A DNA stretch of 53,795 nt, taken from assembly GCF_000725485.1 (NCBI RefSeq), contig NZ_KL647035.1, positions 1 through 53,795 of the forward strand. The letters run 5' to 3'. The position numbers and the translations under genes were made by a program. The notes under the pieces were generated by a model, which was given only the letters and a program-made list of their open reading frames with translations, did no database searches and was not told the origin of the DNA. This document shows positions 51,475 through 53,795 of the stretch, piece by piece (within the stretch, counting starts at the first letter, position 1; the number at the start of each line of letters is the position of its first letter). Source of the stretch: Nonomuraea candida. GTDB lineage: Bacteria > Actinomycetota > Actinomycetes > Streptosporangiales > Streptosporangiaceae.

Positions 51475-51885
51475 CTACATGCGCAGGATCGAGAGACTTG
51501 CCAGCCGTACGGACGTGGGCCGGGGCGGAGGCCGGGCGACGTGCCGGGCGGGAGGCATCGCCCCGCCGCCCGCTCCGGGGCGTCGCCGCGCCCGGAGCCA
51601 GGCCGTGGCCAGCAGCACGGCCACGAAGGAGGTCAGGATGGCCAGGCACACACTGGTCGGGTCCAGGCCCGGTGTCCCGGGCTCGGGCGCGAAGGACTGG
51701 AGTGCCGCCGCGAGAGCGTGGGCCGGCTCCTGGGCGACGCCCGTGGAGTGGGCCGCTGACGGGGAGCCACCATGCCCGCCCGTCACGTGTCCCAGGGTGT
51801 GCATGCCGTAGACGCCCAGGGCGAGGAGGACGAGCAGGAGGCCGCGCGCGACCCGCGACGCGAGGCGTCGCCGCACGGCTTGCAT
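51475..51885 (-). CDS. DUF6153-family membrane protein
   Basis: This 136-residue protein has two membrane helices, GLLLVLLALGVYGMHTLGHV and VCLAILTSFVAVLLATAWLR. GMHTLGHVTGGHGG, with several His, is the family mark. CLAIL in the second helix is also conserved. DUF6153 genes commonly pair with DUF305 lipoproteins in actinomycetes, as here. A role in copper handling is often supposed from such context but is not shown. GGGAGG precedes ATG 51885. Confidence 0.8.
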   Translation of the reverse strand: MQAVRRRLASRVARGLLLVLLALGVYGMHTLGHVTGGHGGSPSAAHSTGVAQEPAHALAAALQSFAPEPGTPGLDPTSVCLAILTSFVAVLLATAWLRARRRPGAGGGAMPPARHVARPPPRPTSVRLASLSILRM

Positions 51886-51994
51886 CGGCCCTCCCGGTCA
51901 CCGGCGTGTTACGGGTTCGATTGTAGTGACGGCAGGTCGCGGTGCCCGATCGGCCCGCCGGTGCGTCCCGTGAGGGCGCATCGCCCGGCTGCCA

Positions 51995-52022
51995 CCGCGG
52001 CCGGGAAACGTCCCGGCCGCGG
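51995..52022 (-). terminator. Strong hairpin beyond the ThuA-DUF1080 gene
   Basis: CCGCGGCCGGGA, tetraloop AACG and TCCCGGCCGCGG form a perfect 12-bp stem starting 10 bp after the stop at 52032 on the minus strand. It is a convincing intrinsic-type terminator without a T tract. Confidence 0.75.
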
Positions 52023-52027
52023 CGGAG

Positions 52028-52126
52028 CGGGTCAGCGTCCGTGGACCTCGAAGGTGAACAGGGAGTAGCCCCAGGGGGTGGCCCGGGTCGTGCCGTGTAC
52101 GCGGACGTAGCGGGTGGCGGCGTTCA
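52028..52126 (-). repeat. 3'-end copy of a direct repeat shared with the next gene
   Basis: This 99-bp segment, which covers the stop codon and the last 31 codons of the ThuA-DUF1080-discoidin gene, is identical to 53697-53795 at the window edge. The true repeat may be longer, as the second copy is cut off. Four bases past the stop match before the sequences differ. Confidence 0.95.
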
Positions 52127-53651
52127 TCCAGGTCGTCCCGTTCGGCGAGGTCTGGATCTGGTACGCCGACCCGTACGCCGTCTCCCACACCAGCCGCACC
52201 CGGTCCACCGTGTAAGACGCCCCCAGATCCACCTGGATCCACTGCGGATCGGAGAACGCGCTCGACCAGCGCGTGGTGGCCGAGGCGTCCACGGCCGCCG
52301 AGGCCGGGAAGGCCCTGTTCAGCGCCAGGTTCGTCACGGGCTGCTGGGTGCCCTGCTCCTTGATGCGGATGTTGCGGAAGGCGGCCTGGTCGGCGGCGCC
52401 GTGGTTCTGGATGCCGATGTACCCGTCCAGGTTGCGGTTCGGGTCGGTGTTGGTGAAGTCGTTGACCAGGGAGCCGTTGAGGTAGACGCGGAGGCGCTGG
52501 CCCTCGACGAGGATCTCGAAGGTGTTCCACTCCCCCGGCGGGTTGAGCGCCGCGTCGCGGGCCGCGAGGTCGGCCGACTTGAAGCCGTAGACGGAGCCGG
52601 TGGTGCGGTCGGGGGTGTCGGTGGCGTCGATCTGGATCTCGTAGCCCTGGTTGACCGCCACCCACGGGTCGCCGCCGGGGTTGGGGAAGCCGACGAACAC
52701 GCCGGAGTTGCTGTCGCCGGTGAGCCGCCAGTCGGCCTTCAGCGAGTACGAGGTGTACTGCTTGGCGTTGTACCAGAACAGGCCCATGCCGCCGACGGAG
52801 GTCAGGGTGGCGTCGGCGTTGCTGAAACTGCCGGGGCCCGACTGCGACCAGCCGCTGGTGGAGCCGTTGTAGAGGGTGGTGTAGCCGGTCTCGGGCCGGC
52901 AGTCGGCGTGGGCGCGCTTGGCCGCGTACCGGATGCCGCCGAGGAGCTGGGCGCGGAAGGCCGGCTCGGCGTAGGACGACTGGGTGTGGCCGAAGCCGGT
53001 GTAGAAGGAGCGGCCGGCGTCGATGGTCTTGCACCAGGTGATCGGGTGGTCGGCGCCCATGGAGCCGCCCGAGTAGGACGACTCGTCCAGCGTGGCCAGG
53101 ACGCGGGCCGAGGCGCGCGGGTTGGTCTGGTAGTTGTACAGCTCGTCGCTGCGGGTCCAGACCTGCGGCAGGTGCGCCGTGGCCGGGTGGGCGCGGTTCT
53201 GGGTCGGGGAGTTCACCTGCTGGATGGCCGGGTGGCTGGCGAAGTAGGCGCCGACGAGCTGGTGGTAGAAGGGCCAGGCGTACTCGGTGTCCGCGGCGGC
53301 GTGCACGCCCACGTAGCCGCCGCCACCGCGCACGTAGGACTCGAACGCCGTCTCCTGGCCGGCGTTGAGCACGTCGCCGGTGGTGCTGAGGAAGACGACG
53401 GCCTCGTACTGGGCGAGGTTGGCCGTGGTGAACGCGCCGGCGTCCTCGGTGGCGGTGACGGTGAAGCTGTTGGCCGCGCCGAGTTCCCTGATGGCCTGGA
53501 TGCCGGCCGGGATGGAGTCGTGCCGGAATCCGGCGGTCTTGGAGAAGACCAGGACGTCGTAGGGCGCGTCGGCGGCCACCGCCGCCGGCGCGTAGATCGT
53601 GCAGGCGGCCAGGGCGATGGCGGCGCCCAGGCCGGCGATCAGTCTGCGCAT
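52032..53651 (-). CDS. Secreted ThuA - DUF1080 - discoidin protein
   Basis: This 539-residue exported protein has a signal peptide (RRLIAGLGAAIALAACTIYA; cleavage near AVAA 26). ThuA lies at about 30-255 (YDVLVFSKTAGFRHDSIPAG, RGGGGYVGVHAAADTEY, GADHPITWCK, GRSFYTGFGHT). A DUF1080/3-keto-disaccharide hydrolase domain spans about 263-430 (NSGVFVGFPNPGGDPWVAVN, LDGYIGIQNHG). An F5/8 type C domain lies at about 435-539 (WIQVDLGASYTVDRVRLVWE). It shares its architecture elements with the giant protein at 24997-28986 but has no dehydrogenase. GGAGG precedes ATG 53651. A probable substrate is a keto- or polymeric sugar in soil; this is inference. Confidence 0.93.
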   Translation of the reverse strand: MRRLIAGLGAAIALAACTIYAPAAVAADAPYDVLVFSKTAGFRHDSIPAGIQAIRELGAANSFTVTATEDAGAFTTANLAQYEAVVFLSTTGDVLNAGQETAFESYVRGGGGYVGVHAAADTEYAWPFYHQLVGAYFASHPAIQQVNSPTQNRAHPATAHLPQVWTRSDELYNYQTNPRASARVLATLDESSYSGGSMGADHPITWCKTIDAGRSFYTGFGHTQSSYAEPAFRAQLLGGIRYAAKRAHADCRPETGYTTLYNGSTSGWSQSGPGSFSNADATLTSVGGMGLFWYNAKQYTSYSLKADWRLTGDSNSGVFVGFPNPGGDPWVAVNQGYEIQIDATDTPDRTTGSVYGFKSADLAARDAALNPPGEWNTFEILVEGQRLRVYLNGSLVNDFTNTDPNRNLDGYIGIQNHGAADQAAFRNIRIKEQGTQQPVTNLALNRAFPASAAVDASATTRWSSAFSDPQWIQVDLGASYTVDRVRLVWETAYGSAYQIQTSPNGTTWMNAATRYVRVHGTTRATPWGYSLFTFEVHGR

Positions 53652-53696
53652 GGATCCTCCAGTTGCGGCGACCTTATTGTCACCCTATTGACCGGA

Positions 53697-53795
53697 CGGG
53701 TCAGCGTCCGTGGACCTCGAAGGTGAACAGGGAGTAGCCCCAGGGGGTGGCCCGGGTCGTGCCGTGTACGCGGACGTAGCGGGTGGCGGCGTTCA
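53697..53795 (-). repeat. Second copy of the 3'-end repeat, cut by the window edge
   Basis: This is identical to 52028-52126 over its 99 visible bases. Complete identity at synonymous positions implies recent duplication or gene conversion between the tandem paralogues. Confidence 0.95.
53701..53795 (-). CDS. Partial paralogue: C-terminus of a second discoidin-tailed protein
   Basis: Only the stop codon and the last 30 or so codons are inside the window. They encode a sequence ending WGYSLFTFEVHGR, the end of an F5/8 type C domain, identical to that of the gene at 52032-53651. It lies 49 bp upstream of that gene on the same strand, so the two form a tandem pair and are probably co-transcribed. 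The domain content of the rest cannot be seen. Confidence 0.85.
   Translation of the reverse strand, partial: NAATRYVRVHGTTRATPWGYSLFTFEVHGR

Overview
The window is high-GC DNA of a mycelial-type actinomycete. Evidence for this is strong G/C at third codon positions, many GTG starts, a mycothiol-type maleylpyruvate isomerase, a two-domain small laccase, nSTAND/WD40 proteins and DUF6153/DUF5685 genes. I infer a Streptosporangiales-like soil organism (Nonomuraea/Streptosporangium style), but no rRNA or marker gene is present to prove it. I saw no tRNA, rRNA or CRISPR array.

Layout. (1) 1-7.3 kb: two transposase relics border a compact anthranilate module. A single 1166-residue protein fuses a class II DAHP synthase, an anthranilate synthase TrpE-type subunit and a TrpG-type glutamine amidotransferase. 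A SAM methyltransferase and a HAD phosphatase diverge from it, and an anthranilate phosphoribosyltransferase (TrpD) converges on them. No trpC, trpB or trpA lies nearby, so the set looks like a dedicated supply and tailoring unit for an anthranilate-derived metabolite. It is the best candidate here for an undescribed system. (2) 7.3-16 kb: a gene graveyard and probable island. It holds a frameshifted unknown gene, a secreted-protein gene split by a resolvase fragment, an SDR gene with an internal deletion, and a LanC-like gene with one frameshift. An intact HTH-STAND-WD40 protein of 1248 residues follows. Two relics of one tyrosine-integrase family lie on either side of the LanC/STAND part. 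(3) 16-23 kb: a SnoaL-like protein, a membrane protein, an IS3 relic, a divergent MFS/LysR pair, a doubly truncated ferric-reductase-like gene, a frameshifted ornithine-cyclodeaminase-like gene and small gene fragments. (4) 23-32 kb: extracellular carbohydrate/copper genes. These are a cupredoxin with four Ig-like repeats, a giant ThuA(discoidin)-PQQ sugar dehydrogenase-PKD-DUF1080 protein, a small laccase and a sugar isomerase/epimerase-type TIM barrel. (5) 32-42 kb: an NmrA-type reductase, a DUF5685 protein with a Cys-rich tail, a small secreted protein, an XRE/MmyB regulator, a Kelch protein, a BBE flavoprotein, and a flavin monooxygenase divergent from a TetR regulator with a paired operator. 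(6) 42-47.5 kb: a full gentisate pathway operon behind a divergent IclR regulator (3-hydroxybenzoate 6-hydroxylase, gentisate dioxygenase, maleylpyruvate isomerase, fumarylpyruvate hydrolase). (7) 47.5-53.8 kb: a GH18 chitinase, a reductase-type flavoprotein, DUF305 and DUF6153 proteins, and a ThuA-DUF1080-discoidin protein. A second paralogue enters at the window edge, and its 3' end is identical over at least 99 bp.

How the genes work together. The anthranilate module can in principle run from central metabolism to a phosphoribosyl, dephosphorylated or methylated anthranilate. The gentisate operon funnels 3-hydroxybenzoate to fumarate and pyruvate. The ThuA/DUF1080/sugar dehydrogenase/TIM-barrel set fits oxidation-based (3-keto) sugar breakdown outside and inside the cell. 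Apparent frameshifts in otherwise well-preserved genes may be real decay or assembly errors, and each is marked.
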